A DNA stretch of 12,448 nucleotides from Pseudomonadota bacterium (GCA_023388335.1 JAEWGL010000261.1:1-12448); one strand, 5' to 3'. Numbered from the stretch's first letter, positions 1 to 7,070 are shown. Numbers and translations: made by a program. Notes: a model not told the origin generated them from the letters alone.

Positions 1-1013
1 GTGCCGCGCGACTTGGACATCTTCGCGCCATTCACGGTCAGGTAGCCGTGCACGTTGATCGCGGTCGGCTTGCGGTAGCCCGCGCCCTCGAGCATGGCTG
101 GCCAGAACAGCGCGTGGAAGTTGACGATATCCTTGCCGATGAAGTGGTACAGCTCGGCCTTGGAGTCCTTGTTCCAGAACGCGTCGAAGTCCAGCTCCGG
201 GCGACGGTCGCAGAGGTTCTTGAAGCTCGCCATGTAGCCGATCGGCGCGTCCAGCCAGACGTAGAAGTATTTGCCTGGGGCACCCGGGATCTCGAAGCCG
301 AAGTACGGCGCGTCACGGGAGATGTCCCATTCCTGAAGGCCCGAGTCCAGCCACTCGGCCAGTTTGTTGGCGACCGCGTCCTGCAGAGTGCCGCTACGGG
401 TCCACTGCTGCAGCATGCTCTGGAAGTCGGGCAGCCTGAAGAAGAAGTGTTCGGAGTCGCGCAGCACTGGCGTGGCGCCGGAAATCGCCGACTTGGGGTC
501 CTTCAGCTCGGTGGGCGCGTAGGTGGCGCCGCACTTCTCGCAGTTGTCGCCGTACTGATCTTCGGCCGCGCACTTGGGACAGGTGCCCTTGATGAAGCGG
601 TCGGCCAGGAACATCTTCTTGTCCGGGTCGAAGTACTGGGTCACCGAACGGCTGGCGATGTGCCCGGCGTCACGCAGCTTCAGGTAAATGTGGCTGGAGA
701 GCGCGCGGTTTTCCTCGGCGTGGGTCGAGTGAAAATTGTCGAAGTCGACCAGGAAGTCGGCAAAGTCGGTGCTGTGCTCCGCCTGGACATTGGCGATCAG
801 TTGCTCCGGGGTGATGCCTTCCTTCTCGGCGCGCAGCATGATGGCCGAGCCGTGGGCGTCGTCGGCGCAGACGTAGATGCACTGGTTGCCGCGCAGCTTC
901 TGGAAGCGTACCCACATGTCAGTCTGGATGTACTCGAGCATATGGCCCAGGTGGATGGATCCATTGGCATAGGGCAGGGCGCTGGTAACGAGAATCTGAC
1001 GGGGCTCGGACAT
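1..1013 (-). CDS. metG: Methionyl-tRNA synthetase, N-terminal half (gene cut by left edge)
   Basis: Class I aminoacyl-tRNA synthetase that charges tRNA-Met with methionine in the cytoplasm. 337 codons are visible from the ATG at 1013. Seen in the translation: the N-terminal start MSEPRQILVTSALPYANG; the HIGH-type signature HLGH at residues 21-24; a zinc knuckle with Cys145, Cys148, Cys158 and Cys161, the same numbering as the E. coli enzyme; and the KMSKS loop at residues 331-335, just before the window edge. So both ATP-binding signatures and the connective-peptide zinc site are intact. The anticodon-binding domain and any C-terminal dimerisation domain lie outside the window. There is no strong Shine-Dalgarno sequence in front of the ATG, but the start matches the usual N-terminus of the family. 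It is divergent from apbC, an arrangement also found in E. coli (metG/mrp). Confidence 0.97.
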   Translation of the reverse strand, partial: MSEPRQILVTSALPYANGSIHLGHMLEYIQTDMWVRFQKLRGNQCIYVCADDAHGSAIMLRAEKEGITPEQLIANVQAEHSTDFADFLVDFDNFHSTHAEENRALSSHIYLKLRDAGHIASRSVTQYFDPDKKMFLADRFIKGTCPKCAAEDQYGDNCEKCGATYAPTELKDPKSAISGATPVLRDSEHFFFRLPDFQSMLQQWTRSGTLQDAVANKLAEWLDSGLQEWDISRDAPYFGFEIPGAPGKYFYVWLDAPIGYMASFKNLCDRRPELDFDAFWNKDSKAELYHFIGKDIVNFHALFWPAMLEGAGYRKPTAINVHGYLTVNGAKMSKSRG

Positions 1014-1062
1014 GTTGGCTCGGCTATCTTCGGCTACTTGGGTGATGAAAGGGTGATCGGCC

Positions 1063-1091
1063 ACTATAAAGGCACGGGAAATTTATTTCAC
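1063..1091 (-). promoter_or_regulatory. Candidate sigma-70 promoter of metG
   Basis: Reading the minus strand, GTGAAA (1091-1086, 4 of 6 to TTGACA) is followed after exactly 17 bases by TATAGT (1068-1063, 5 of 6 to TATAAT). The spacer is AT-rich in its upstream half. Transcription would start near 1056 and give a leader of about 43 bases before the metG ATG. This is a pattern match only. Confidence 0.45.
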
Positions 1092-1168
1092 CCCATGCAC
1101 GCATCTGCTGACGGTTGACGGGTTAGGATAGGCGCCTGTTTCACTCAGCCTTCATAACGGGAGACTCC

Positions 1169-2263
1169 ATGAGTGCCGTCACGCATGCCGCTGTCGAAGC
1201 CGTCCTTCGCCAGTACAACGACCCCTACCTGAACCAGGACCCGGTCAGTGCCGGCTGTGTCCGTGCCATCGATGTCCAGGATGGCCAGGTCAGTGTGCAC
1301 CTGCAGCTGGGCTATGCCGCCGGCTTGTTCAGCAAAGGCTGGGCCCAGGTGCTGAAAACGGCCATCGAGGGTATCGATGGCGTCGCCAATGCGCGCGTCG
1401 ACATCACCTGCGTGATTGCCCCGCACAAGGCGCAGGCCCAGGTCCCGGGCATGGCCAACGTCAAGAACATCATTGCCGTGGCCTCCGGCAAGGGCGGGGT
1501 CGGCAAGTCCACCACCGCCGCCAACCTGGCCCTGGCGCTAGCCCGCGAGGGCGCCCGCGTGGGCATACTGGATGCCGATATCTATGGGCCGAGCCAGGGC
1601 GTGATGTTCGGCATCGCCGAAGGCACCCGGCCGCAGATCCGCGAGCAGAAGTGGTTCGTGCCGATCAAGGCCCATGGCGTCGAAGTCATGTCCATGGCCT
1701 TCCTTACCGACGACAACACGCCCATGGTCTGGCGTGGACCCATGGTTTCCGGCGCCCTGCTGCAACTGGTGACTCAGACGGCATGGGACGACCTGGACTA
1801 CCTGGTGATCGACATGCCGCCGGGCACGGGCGACATCCAGTTGACCTTGGCGCAGAAGGTGCCGGTAGTGGGCTGCGTGATCGTCACCACGCCGCAGGAC
1901 CTGGCGCTGCTGGATGCCAAGAAGGGCGTCGAGATGTTCCGCAAGGTCAATATCCCGGTGCTCGGCGTCGTCGAGAACATGGCTGTGCACATCTGTTCCA
2001 ACTGTGGGCATGCCGAGCATCTGTTCGGCGAGGGCGGTGGTGAAAAGCTGGCGACCCAGTATGGCGTCGAGCTGCTGGCCTCGCTGCCGCTGTCGATGGT
2101 CATCCGCGAGCAGGCCGACAATGGCAAGCCTACCGCCATCGCCGAACCGCAAAGCCAGATCGCGATGGTCTACCAGGAGCTGGCGCGCCAAGTGGGCGCG
2201 CGAATCGTCCTTCAGGAGGCTGCCACCCCGGCCATGCCGAACATCACCATCAGCGAGGATTGA
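1169..2263 (+). CDS. apbC: Iron-sulfur cluster carrier protein ApbC/Mrp (P-loop ATPase)
   Basis: A 364-residue cytoplasmic P-loop NTPase of the Mrp/NBP35 family, which binds and transfers Fe-S clusters to apo-proteins; ATP hydrolysis is needed for the job in vivo. Domain order: an N-terminal MIP18/DUF59-like domain at about residues 6-85, then the ATPase. The deviant Walker A motif GKGGVGKST is at 107-115, a LDADIYG switch region at 134-140, the Walker-B-like VIDMPPGTGD at 213-222, and the CxxC pair Cys276/Cys279 (CSNC) that in this family binds the bridging 4Fe-4S cluster at the dimer interface. Length is typical for proteobacterial ApbC. The start is supported by a purine-rich GGGAGA ribosome binding site at about 1159-1164, five bases or so upstream of the ATG. 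It is divergent from metG and convergent with the cold-shock gene, so probably monocistronic. Confidence 0.96.
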   Translation: MSAVTHAAVEAVLRQYNDPYLNQDPVSAGCVRAIDVQDGQVSVHLQLGYAAGLFSKGWAQVLKTAIEGIDGVANARVDITCVIAPHKAQAQVPGMANVKNIIAVASGKGGVGKSTTAANLALALAREGARVGILDADIYGPSQGVMFGIAEGTRPQIREQKWFVPIKAHGVEVMSMAFLTDDNTPMVWRGPMVSGALLQLVTQTAWDDLDYLVIDMPPGTGDIQLTLAQKVPVVGCVIVTTPQDLALLDAKKGVEMFRKVNIPVLGVVENMAVHICSNCGHAEHLFGEGGGEKLATQYGVELLASLPLSMVIREQADNGKPTAIAEPQSQIAMVYQELARQVGARIVLQEAATPAMPNITISED

Positions 2264-2279
2264 GCTGGCGCTGAAGGGA

Positions 2280-2363
2280 CCGATTGTGGTGCCTGGACAG
2301 GCGCGATCCTTCAGGTGACCGATTAGCTCTCTCCCTCCAGGAGAGGGCCGATCGTGCTGCCTG
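2280..2363. repeat. Imperfect 16-base direct repeat downstream of apbC
   Basis: CCGATTGTGGTGCCTG at 2280-2295 and CCGATCGTGCTGCCTG at 2348-2363 match at 14 of 16 positions, 68 bases apart. Between them a 6-base-pair stem (CTCTCC 2329-2334, GGAGAG 2340-2345) with a 5-base loop can form. There is no T-tract after it. The function is unknown; it may be a decayed repeated element in the 3' untranslated region of apbC. Confidence 0.4.
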
Positions 2364-2402
2364 AGCGGCCCCAAGCCTCACTGGCCTCAAGCGGCAGGCA
2401 TA

Positions 2403-2430
2403 AAAAAACCCGCCATCAGGCGGGTTTTTT
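2403..2430. terminator. Bidirectional intrinsic terminator between apbC and the cold-shock gene
   Basis: A perfect inverted repeat: six A, CCCGCC (2409-2414), loop ATCA, GGCGGG (2419-2424), six T. The GC-rich 6-bp stem is flanked by A6 on one side and T6 on the other, so it reads as a Rho-independent terminator on both strands. It lies 15 bases past the cold-shock stop codon (minus strand) and about 140 bases past the apbC stop (plus strand). Confidence 0.93.
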
Positions 2431-2445
2431 CAGCAAGAAGCTAGA

Positions 2446-2655
2446 TCAGGCGGTCTGAACTTCTTCAGCCTGCATGCCTTTCTGGCCGCGGGTAGCGACG
2501 AAAGTAACAGCCTGGCCTTCTTTCAGCGACTTGAAGCCGTCCGATTGAATGGCTTTGAAGTGGACGAAGAGGTCGTCACCGGATTGTGGGGTGATGAAGC
2601 CGTAGCCTTTTTCATCGTTGAACCACTTGACGGTACCGCTTTGACGATTGGACAT
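2446..2655 (-). CDS. Cold-shock-domain protein (CspA/CapB family)
   Basis: A 69-residue single-domain OB-fold protein that binds single-stranded RNA and DNA and acts as an RNA chaperone in the cytoplasm. Seen: RNP1 KGYGFI at residues 16-21, RNP2 LFVHF at 29-33, and the aromatic patch W11, F12, F20, F30, H32, F33. Length is typical of the family (about 65-75). The N-terminus MSNRQSGTVKWFNDEKG closely resembles the Pseudomonas CapB-type proteins, but pseudomonads carry several paralogs, so I give no symbol. The start is well supported by AAGGAG at 2668-2663, seven bases before the ATG. Upstream is a possible long leader (see the promoter entry), which in this family often mediates temperature-dependent expression. 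It ends at a strong terminator and is monocistronic. Confidence 0.96.
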   Translation of the reverse strand: MSNRQSGTVKWFNDEKGYGFITPQSGDDLFVHFKAIQSDGFKSLKEGQAVTFVATRGQKGMQAEEVQTA

Positions 2656-2775
2656 GTTGAGTCTCCTTGGACTGAGTTAACTACGACGCAGGAAATGCCC
2701 TGGTCGAGACTGAGTGCAAAGAGCAGGAAAATTCAGGGATGGGCGATCGAAATCTTGCATCGGGCAGACATTCTC

Positions 2776-2804
2776 GGTGACACGTGCAGCACAGTGGCGT
2801 CACC
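2776..2804. promoter_or_regulatory. Inverted repeat at the putative cold-shock gene transcription start
   Basis: GGTGAC (2776-2781) and GTCACC (2799-2804) form a perfect 6-base inverted repeat around a 17-base centre that itself holds CACGTG and CACAGTG. It overlaps the candidate -10 element of the cold-shock gene (2802-2807) and its expected start point. It could be an operator or a 5'-end RNA hairpin; the sequence alone cannot tell which. Confidence 0.3.
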
Positions 2805-2830
2805 TTACCGCACTTTTCAGAACCTGCCAA
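2802..2830 (-). promoter_or_regulatory. Candidate promoter of the cold-shock gene, long leader
   Basis: On the minus strand TTGGCA (2830-2825, 5 of 6 to consensus) is separated by exactly 17 bases from TAAGGT (2807-2802, 3 of 6). Start near 2795 would give a leader of about 140 bases, close to the long structured leaders known for cspA-type genes. The -10 match is poor, so this is tentative. It sits in the 2656-2989 non-coding interval, which otherwise holds only the dcd promoter. Confidence 0.33.
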
Positions 2831-2920
2831 TGGCCAGCAAGCGCTTTGCCCGAAATCGGACTGGCGGCTGTCGACCCCCCGTCAATCGTGGATTTCAGCC
2901 CCGACGCGGCGAATGGAACT

Positions 2921-2948
2921 TTGAAGCCTGGGCCGAGCCCGGTAAGAT
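2921..2948 (+). promoter_or_regulatory. Candidate sigma-70 promoter of dcd
   Basis: TTGAAG (2921-2926) and TAAGAT (2943-2948) are separated by 16 bases. Transcription would begin near 2955, leaving a leader of about 35 bases before the dcd ATG at 2990. The element is upstream of dcd only and fits the short-leader layout. Confidence 0.45.
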
Positions 2949-2989
2949 GCGCCCTTGGTTTTTCTTCTCGTTATTTCAGGACCCCCGCC

Positions 2990-3556
2990 ATGAGCATCAA
3001 ATCGGATAAGTGGATTCGCCGCATGGCGCAGGAACACGGCATGATCGAACCCTTCGTCGAGCGCCAGGTGCGTGGCGAGAGCGACAGCCGGGTGATTTCC
3101 TTCGGTGTCTCCAGCTACGGCTACGATGTGCGCTGCGCCGACGAGTTCAAGGTGTTCACCAACATCAACTCCGCCACCGTCGATCCCAAGAACTTCGATG
3201 CCGGCAGCTTCGTCGACGTCAAGAGCGACGTCTGCATCATCCCGCCGAACTCCTTCGCCCTGGCGCGCACCGTCGAGTATTTCCGTATCCCGCGCAACGT
3301 CTTGACCATCTGCCTGGGCAAGAGCACCTATGCTCGCTGCGGCATCATCGTCAATGTCACGCCGCTCGAACCTGAGTGGGAAGGCCACGTGACCCTGGAA
3401 TTCTCGAACACCACCACGCTGCCAGCGAAGATCTATGCCAATGAGGGCGTGGCGCAGATGCTCTTCCTCGAATCGGATGAAGAGTGCGAAATTTCCTACA
3501 AAGACCGTGGCGGCAAGTACCAAGGTCAGCGCGGTGTGACATTGCCGCGTACCTGA
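2990..3556 (+). CDS. dcd: dCTP deaminase
   Basis: A cytoplasmic enzyme that deaminates dCTP to dUTP, feeding dUMP and so dTTP synthesis. 188 residues, the length typical of Pseudomonas Dcd. It belongs to the trimeric dUTPase-fold superfamily. Seen: SSYGYDVR at 41-48; the nucleotide-binding loop GKSTYARCG at 110-118, with the Ser and Arg that contact the phosphates; and LEPEWEGHVTLEFSN at 126-140, in which Glu137 corresponds to the general base (Glu138 in E. coli). The open frame extends upstream to 2714, but the ATG at 2990 gives the family N-terminus MSIKSDKWIRRMA and follows an AGGA at about 2978-2981, so the longer frame is rejected. No obvious terminator follows; readthrough into the small gene at 3653 is possible. 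Confidence 0.97.
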   Translation: MSIKSDKWIRRMAQEHGMIEPFVERQVRGESDSRVISFGVSSYGYDVRCADEFKVFTNINSATVDPKNFDAGSFVDVKSDVCIIPPNSFALARTVEYFRIPRNVLTICLGKSTYARCGIIVNVTPLEPEWEGHVTLEFSNTTTLPAKIYANEGVAQMLFLESDEECEISYKDRGGKYQGQRGVTLPRT

Positions 3557-3611
3557 GGCGACGAAACGCGGGAATTAGTTTCAGCCAAGGCACTCAAACA
3601 AGGTGTATGAC

Positions 3612-3630
3612 GGCGCGCATGAGGCGTGCC
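3612..3630 (+). other. Hairpin between dcd and the small downstream gene
   Basis: GGCGCGC (3612-3618) can pair with GCGTGCC (3624-3630) through seven pairs including one G-U, with the 5-base loop ATGAG. It lacks a U-tract, so it is not a convincing terminator. It lies 11 bases ahead of the Shine-Dalgarno of the 3653 gene and might influence its translation or the 3' end of dcd mRNA. Confidence 0.3.
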
Positions 3631-3652
3631 AGCTAACGCCGAGGAGCAGCCT

Positions 3653-3883
3653 ATGAAACTCGATCCCGCCATCAGCGCCAAGCTTGCCGTGCTGCAACCC
3701 AATCATATCGGGATGCTGGCATGGACGCTTCTGGCGCATCCGCAGGTGTCGGTCCACGCAGGTGGTGTGCCCGGCCAGCCTGATCCGGATACGCCGCAGC
3801 CGCCGCAGCCAGGCGATAATCCGCCCATGGAACCTGGCGAGCCGACCCTGCCGGATGAACCGCCTCCGGCACCTGTCGCCTGA
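3653..3883 (+). CDS. Small hypothetical protein with a proline-rich acidic tail
   Basis: 76 residues; I do not recognise the family. Two halves are visible. Residues 1-36 (MKLDPAISAKLAVLQPNHIG onward) are mildly hydrophobic with one Trp and could form a short helix, but are not hydrophobic enough for a clear membrane segment, and there is no signal peptide or cysteine. Residues 37-76 contain 16 prolines among 40 residues plus several Asp/Glu and no Lys or Arg, so this tail should be extended and disordered. The ATG at 3653 is chosen because GAGGAG at 3641-3646 lies six bases upstream; an in-frame GTG at 3626 lacks such a site. It is downstream of dcd on the same strand (96-base gap) and convergent with pdeM. 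Good ribosome binding site and codon usage like its neighbours make it a probable real gene; function unknown. Confidence 0.72.
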   Translation: MKLDPAISAKLAVLQPNHIGMLAWTLLAHPQVSVHAGGVPGQPDPDTPQPPQPGDNPPMEPGEPTLPDEPPPAPVA

Positions 3884-3894
3884 CGATCAGCGAC
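3875..3894. other. Hairpin joining the two convergent stop codons
   Basis: GTCGC (3875-3879) pairs with GCGAC (3890-3894) and TGA (3881-3883) with TCA (3887-3889), leaving a bulged C at 3880 and a CGA triloop. The TGA is the stop of the 3653 gene and the TCA is the reverse-strand stop of pdeM, so the top of the stem is formed by the two stop codons. A second perfect stem, ACCCGCC (3917-3923) with GGCGGGT (3931-3937), lies just inside pdeM. Neither has a T-tract on either strand. Confidence 0.45.
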
Positions 3895-4546
3895 GCACGC
3901 GCCATACCTTGCCGGCACCCGCCAGATACAGGCGGGTAGTCGGGGGAGGGTCGACGGTCCATCCCCCGGTGAATTCACCAAAAGCCGGCAGCAGGCTGAT
4001 GTGTTCATCCAACAGGAAACACGGCAGGCGCATGCGCTGGCGGCCTCGCCCGCGGAGCACATGAACGGGGTGCACATGTCCCGCCAATACCGGGTGAGTC
4101 GCGTGGGCCTCAGGCTCATGCTGCAGGGCGAATGGCGCCATTATCATGGGCTCTTCTTCTACCTCGATCCTCAGGCTTGCGGGAGGATCGCCCGCGTGGC
4201 GGTCATGGTTGCCGCGGATCAGCACGATTTTCAACCGTGGATGCCCATCCCTCCAGGCCTGCAGCCGTGCCAACGTGCTCGGCGCATGGGCGCTGCGCGC
4301 GTGCAGGAAATCGCCCAGCACGATCAACTGTTCGCTGGGATAGGTGGCGAGCAGGGTATCCAGGCGGCGAAGCGTGGCATCGGTGGTGCCCCGTGGGACG
4401 GGCTGGTGCAGCGCGCGATAGCTGGCAGCCTTGCCGATATGCACATCAGCCACCAGCAGGGCCTGGCGCGCAGGCCAGTAGATGCCGTGATCGCCCAGCA
4501 GCCACAGTGTCTCGCCGCAATGCTCGACGGCCAGGTAATCGTCCAT
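3887..4546 (-). CDS. pdeM: Ligase-associated metallophosphoesterase / DNA endonuclease PdeM
   Basis: A 219-residue calcineurin-like phosphoesterase. The P. putida homolog of this family is known to be a manganese-dependent endonuclease acting on single-stranded DNA, encoded with a ligase, an exonuclease and Lhr-Core helicase. All metal motifs are visible: DVH (Asp34, His36), GD (Gly78, Asp79), GNHD (Gly112-Asp115), His143, and GHVH (Gly156-His159). Length fits the family. The ATG at 4546 immediately follows the helicase stop codon (TGAATG, no bases between), so it is translationally coupled and depends on ribosomes finishing the helicase; GAGGGG just upstream lies within the helicase's last codons. 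It is the last gene of the cluster and ends three bases from the convergent small gene, with no recognisable terminator between. Confidence 0.94.
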   Translation of the reverse strand: MDDYLAVEHCGETLWLLGDHGIYWPARQALLVADVHIGKAASYRALHQPVPRGTTDATLRRLDTLLATYPSEQLIVLGDFLHARSAHAPSTLARLQAWRDGHPRLKIVLIRGNHDRHAGDPPASLRIEVEEEPMIMAPFALQHEPEAHATHPVLAGHVHPVHVLRGRGRQRMRLPCFLLDEHISLLPAFGEFTGGWTVDPPPTTRLYLAGAGKVWRVRR

Positions 4547-7018
4547 TCATACCCCTCGGGTCGCGGCTTTTTCGAGATCGGCCACCATGCGCGCAATGCG
4601 ATCGGCCAGTTTTTCGGTACTCAGGGTTTCGCGCATGCCCTCGACCAGCAGGGCAAAGGCGAGCGGGCCAGGCCGGCGCAGCCTCTGCAGGTTCAGCTCA
4701 AGCGCGCCCAGCTTGAGCAACTGGGCCTGCAAGCGCTCGATTTCCAGCTCCTCGCGCAGCACTTCGTCACGTGCCTGGCCCAGTAGCAGATTGTCGGCGT
4801 CGTGCTTGCGAAACACCTCATAAAACAGCCCACTCGAGGCTTGAATCTGGCGCATGCTCTTTTGCGCCGCCGGGTAGCCGCCGAACACCAATCCAGAAAT
4901 CTGCGCGATTTCTCGAAATCGACGCAGGGCCATTTCACCAGCATTAAGACTGGCCAGTACGTCCTCCAGCAGGTTGTCGGGGGCCAGCGCGGCGGGCAAG
5001 TAGCTGGCCCAGTCAACTTCGCTGGGGCTGAGCAGCTCGAAGCCATAGTCGTTGACCGCGATGGACACGCTCAGCGGTTGGTCGCGACTCACCCGCCAGG
5101 CGATCAGGTTGGCCAGGCCCAGATTGGCCATGCGTCCGGCGAACGGGTACAGGAACAGGTGCGAGCCCTGGCGTGTGTCCAGGGTTTCCGCCAGCAGGCT
5201 GCGCTGGGTCGGCAGCGCCGACCAGGTCGCCTGCAGGCTCAGCAACGGGCGTACGGCGCGCAGCTCCGGGCCTGCGAACTGCCCGTGGGCGGCGGCGTCC
5301 AGCTGCGCGACCAGGGCATCGGCGAGTTCGCTGGACAGCGGCATGCGCCCGCCGTTCCAGCGTGCCACGACCGCCTTGCGCGCGGTGCTGCGGCGTACGT
5401 AGGCCGTCATGTTCTCGACCCGCACCAGCTCCAGGACGCGCCCGGCAAAGACCAGCGTATCGCCGGGCCGCAGCCGGGAAATGAAGGCTTCCTCGACGCT
5501 GCCCAGGCTTTTACCGCCACCGCCCTTGCTCCAGTACTTGAGCAGGATACTGGCGTCGCTGACGATGGTGCCGATACCCATGCGATGACGCCGCGCCAAG
5601 CGTTCGCTGGCCACGCGCCAGATCCCGTCGGCGTGCTCGGTGACCCGTTGGTAGTCAGGGTAGGCGGTCAGCGACGAGCCGCCATGGCGGACGAAGTCCA
5701 GCGCCCATTGCCACTGGCTGTCACGCAGGTCGCGAAAGGCCCAGGTCGCGCGCACCTCGGCGAGCAGTTCAGCGGGGCGAAAGCCCGCGCCCAAGGCCAT
5801 GCTGACCAGGTGTTGAACCAGCACGTCCATGCTCAGCTGTGGCGATCGGCGCGCCTCGATATGGCCGGCCGCCAAGGCTTGGCGGGCCGCCGCCGCTTCC
5901 ACCAGCTCAAGGCTGTGGGTGGGCACGAGCGTGATCCGCGAAGGCCGGCCGGGCGCGTGGCCGGAGCGGCCTGCCCGCTGCATCAGCCGGGCGATGCCCT
6001 TGGCCGAGCCGATCTGCAGCACCCGCTCCACGGGAAGAAAATCCACGCCCAAGTCCAGGCTCGAGGTACAGACCACGGCTTTCAATGCGCCTTCCTTGAG
6101 GCTGCGCTCAACCCAGTCGCGGGTCTGGCGGGCCAACGAGGCATGGTGCAGGGCGATGAGCCCGGCCCAGTCCGGCCGAGCCTCGAGCAGCGCCTGATAC
6201 CACAACTCGGCTTGCGCGCGGGTGTTGGTGAACACCAGGCAGCTCTGGCTGGCATCGACCTCGTCGCGCACCTGGGCAAGCATCTTAAGGCCCATGTGCC
6301 CGGCCCAGGGAAAGCGTTCGATCTCGGCCGGCAGCAAGGTATCGACGAGAATGCGCTTGTCCTGGCGACCCTCGACCAATTGCCCGCCCTCCGGCAGTAG
6401 CACCTGTAGCGCATGGGGCAGGTTGCCCAAGGTCGCCGACAGGCCCCAGACCACCAGCCCGGGCTGCCATCGACGCAGGCGCGCCAAGGCCAGTTGCAAT
6501 TGTACGCCGCGCTTGTTGCCGAGCAGTTCGTGCCATTCGTCCACTACCACCATGCGCAGGCTGGCGAAGTCGCTGGCCGCCTGTTCGCGGGTCAGCAGCA
6601 GGGTCAGGCTTTCCGGGGTGGTAATCAGCGTGCTGGGCAGGCGACGGGCCTGGCGCGCACGTTCGGCGCTGCCGGTATCGCCACTGCGCACGCCCACGCT
6701 CCAGGGCAGCCCCAGCTCGTCGAGTGGCGCCTGCAAGGCCCGGGCGGTATCGGCCGCCAACGCACGCATGGGAGTGATCCACAGCACCTGCAGCGGCGCT
6801 GGCGGCGGCGCGCGCTTGGCAGTGCTCGGCGGCGCTGGACGGGCCAAGGCGCGCAAGGCGGCGAGCCAGACCGCGTACGTCTTGCCGGCCCCTGTACTGG
6901 CATGCAGCAGGCCGGACTCGTTCCGACCCACGGCGGCCCAGACGCGGCGCTGGAAGGCAAAGGGCGTCCAGCCGCGGGTGGCGAACCAGGAACCGGCGAG
7001 GTCGGGGTCTGAAGGCAT
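4547..7018 (-). CDS. Ligase-associated DEXH-box helicase, Lhr-Core type
   Basis: An 823-residue superfamily 2 helicase of the Lhr-Core type; characterised members are ATP-driven 3'-to-5' translocases that unwind DNA and RNA:DNA hybrids. Motifs in order: Walker A STGAGKT at 41-47; Ia TPMRALA at 82-88; Ib TTPESL at 133-138; II DEWH at 160-163; III SATLGN at 194-199; IV LVFTNTR at 261-267; V TSSLDLGVDF at 318-327; VI QRAGRSGH at 347-354. Residues from about 420 onward carry the winged-helix and beta-barrel regions seen in Lhr-Core, ending in a charged helical segment. It is the short form, lacking the large extension of full-length enterobacterial Lhr. The start at 7018 fits the family N-terminus, but no clear Shine-Dalgarno precedes it. 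Downstream pdeM abuts directly; upstream a 78-base gap with hairpins separates it from the M14 gene. Confidence 0.95.
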   Translation of the reverse strand: MPSDPDLAGSWFATRGWTPFAFQRRVWAAVGRNESGLLHASTGAGKTYAVWLAALRALARPAPPSTAKRAPPPAPLQVLWITPMRALAADTARALQAPLDELGLPWSVGVRSGDTGSAERARQARRLPSTLITTPESLTLLLTREQAASDFASLRMVVVDEWHELLGNKRGVQLQLALARLRRWQPGLVVWGLSATLGNLPHALQVLLPEGGQLVEGRQDKRILVDTLLPAEIERFPWAGHMGLKMLAQVRDEVDASQSCLVFTNTRAQAELWYQALLEARPDWAGLIALHHASLARQTRDWVERSLKEGALKAVVCTSSLDLGVDFLPVERVLQIGSAKGIARLMQRAGRSGHAPGRPSRITLVPTHSLELVEAAAARQALAAGHIEARRSPQLSMDVLVQHLVSMALGAGFRPAELLAEVRATWAFRDLRDSQWQWALDFVRHGGSSLTAYPDYQRVTEHADGIWRVASERLARRHRMGIGTIVSDASILLKYWSKGGGGKSLGSVEEAFISRLRPGDTLVFAGRVLELVRVENMTAYVRRSTARKAVVARWNGGRMPLSSELADALVAQLDAAAHGQFAGPELRAVRPLLSLQATWSALPTQRSLLAETLDTRQGSHLFLYPFAGRMANLGLANLIAWRVSRDQPLSVSIAVNDYGFELLSPSEVDWASYLPAALAPDNLLEDVLASLNAGEMALRRFREIAQISGLVFGGYPAAQKSMRQIQASSGLFYEVFRKHDADNLLLGQARDEVLREELEIERLQAQLLKLGALELNLQRLRRPGPLAFALLVEGMRETLSTEKLADRIARMVADLEKAATRGV

Positions 7019-7041
7019 GCAAGCGGCCGCGCTAATCGAGA

Positions 7042-7070
7042 GTCTGTCTTCACAGACCCTCGGCCGAGGG
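7042..7070. other. Two adjacent hairpins ahead of the helicase gene
   Basis: GTCTGT (7042-7047) and ACAGAC (7052-7057) form a perfect 6-bp stem with a 4-base loop; directly beside it, 7057-7070 (CCCTCGGCCGAGGG) is a perfect 14-base palindrome. They share the C at 7057, so the two structures nearly exclude one another at the junction. No U-tract follows on the minus strand. The position, between the M14 stop and the helicase start, suggests an mRNA processing, stabilising or attenuation element, or a dyad binding site. Confidence 0.5.

Noticed and set aside
48..1118. 356-codon open frame on the plus strand
   Set aside because: Antisense to metG, whose HLGH, zinc cysteines and KMSKS are all intact. 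Same GC-skew artefact.
1538..2374. 278-codon open frame on the minus strand
   Set aside because: Antisense to apbC; the translation is rich in His, Asp, Arg and Gln as expected for a reverse-strand shadow.
2714..2989. 92-codon N-terminal extension of dcd
   Set aside because: Family length and N-terminus fit the ATG at 2990, and a candidate promoter at 2921-2948 lies inside the supposed extension.
4802..6400. 532-codon open frame on the plus strand
   Set aside because: Entirely antisense to the Lhr-Core helicase gene, which carries every helicase motif. The long frame is a by-product of high GC at third codon positions; its translation is low-complexity and without family features.
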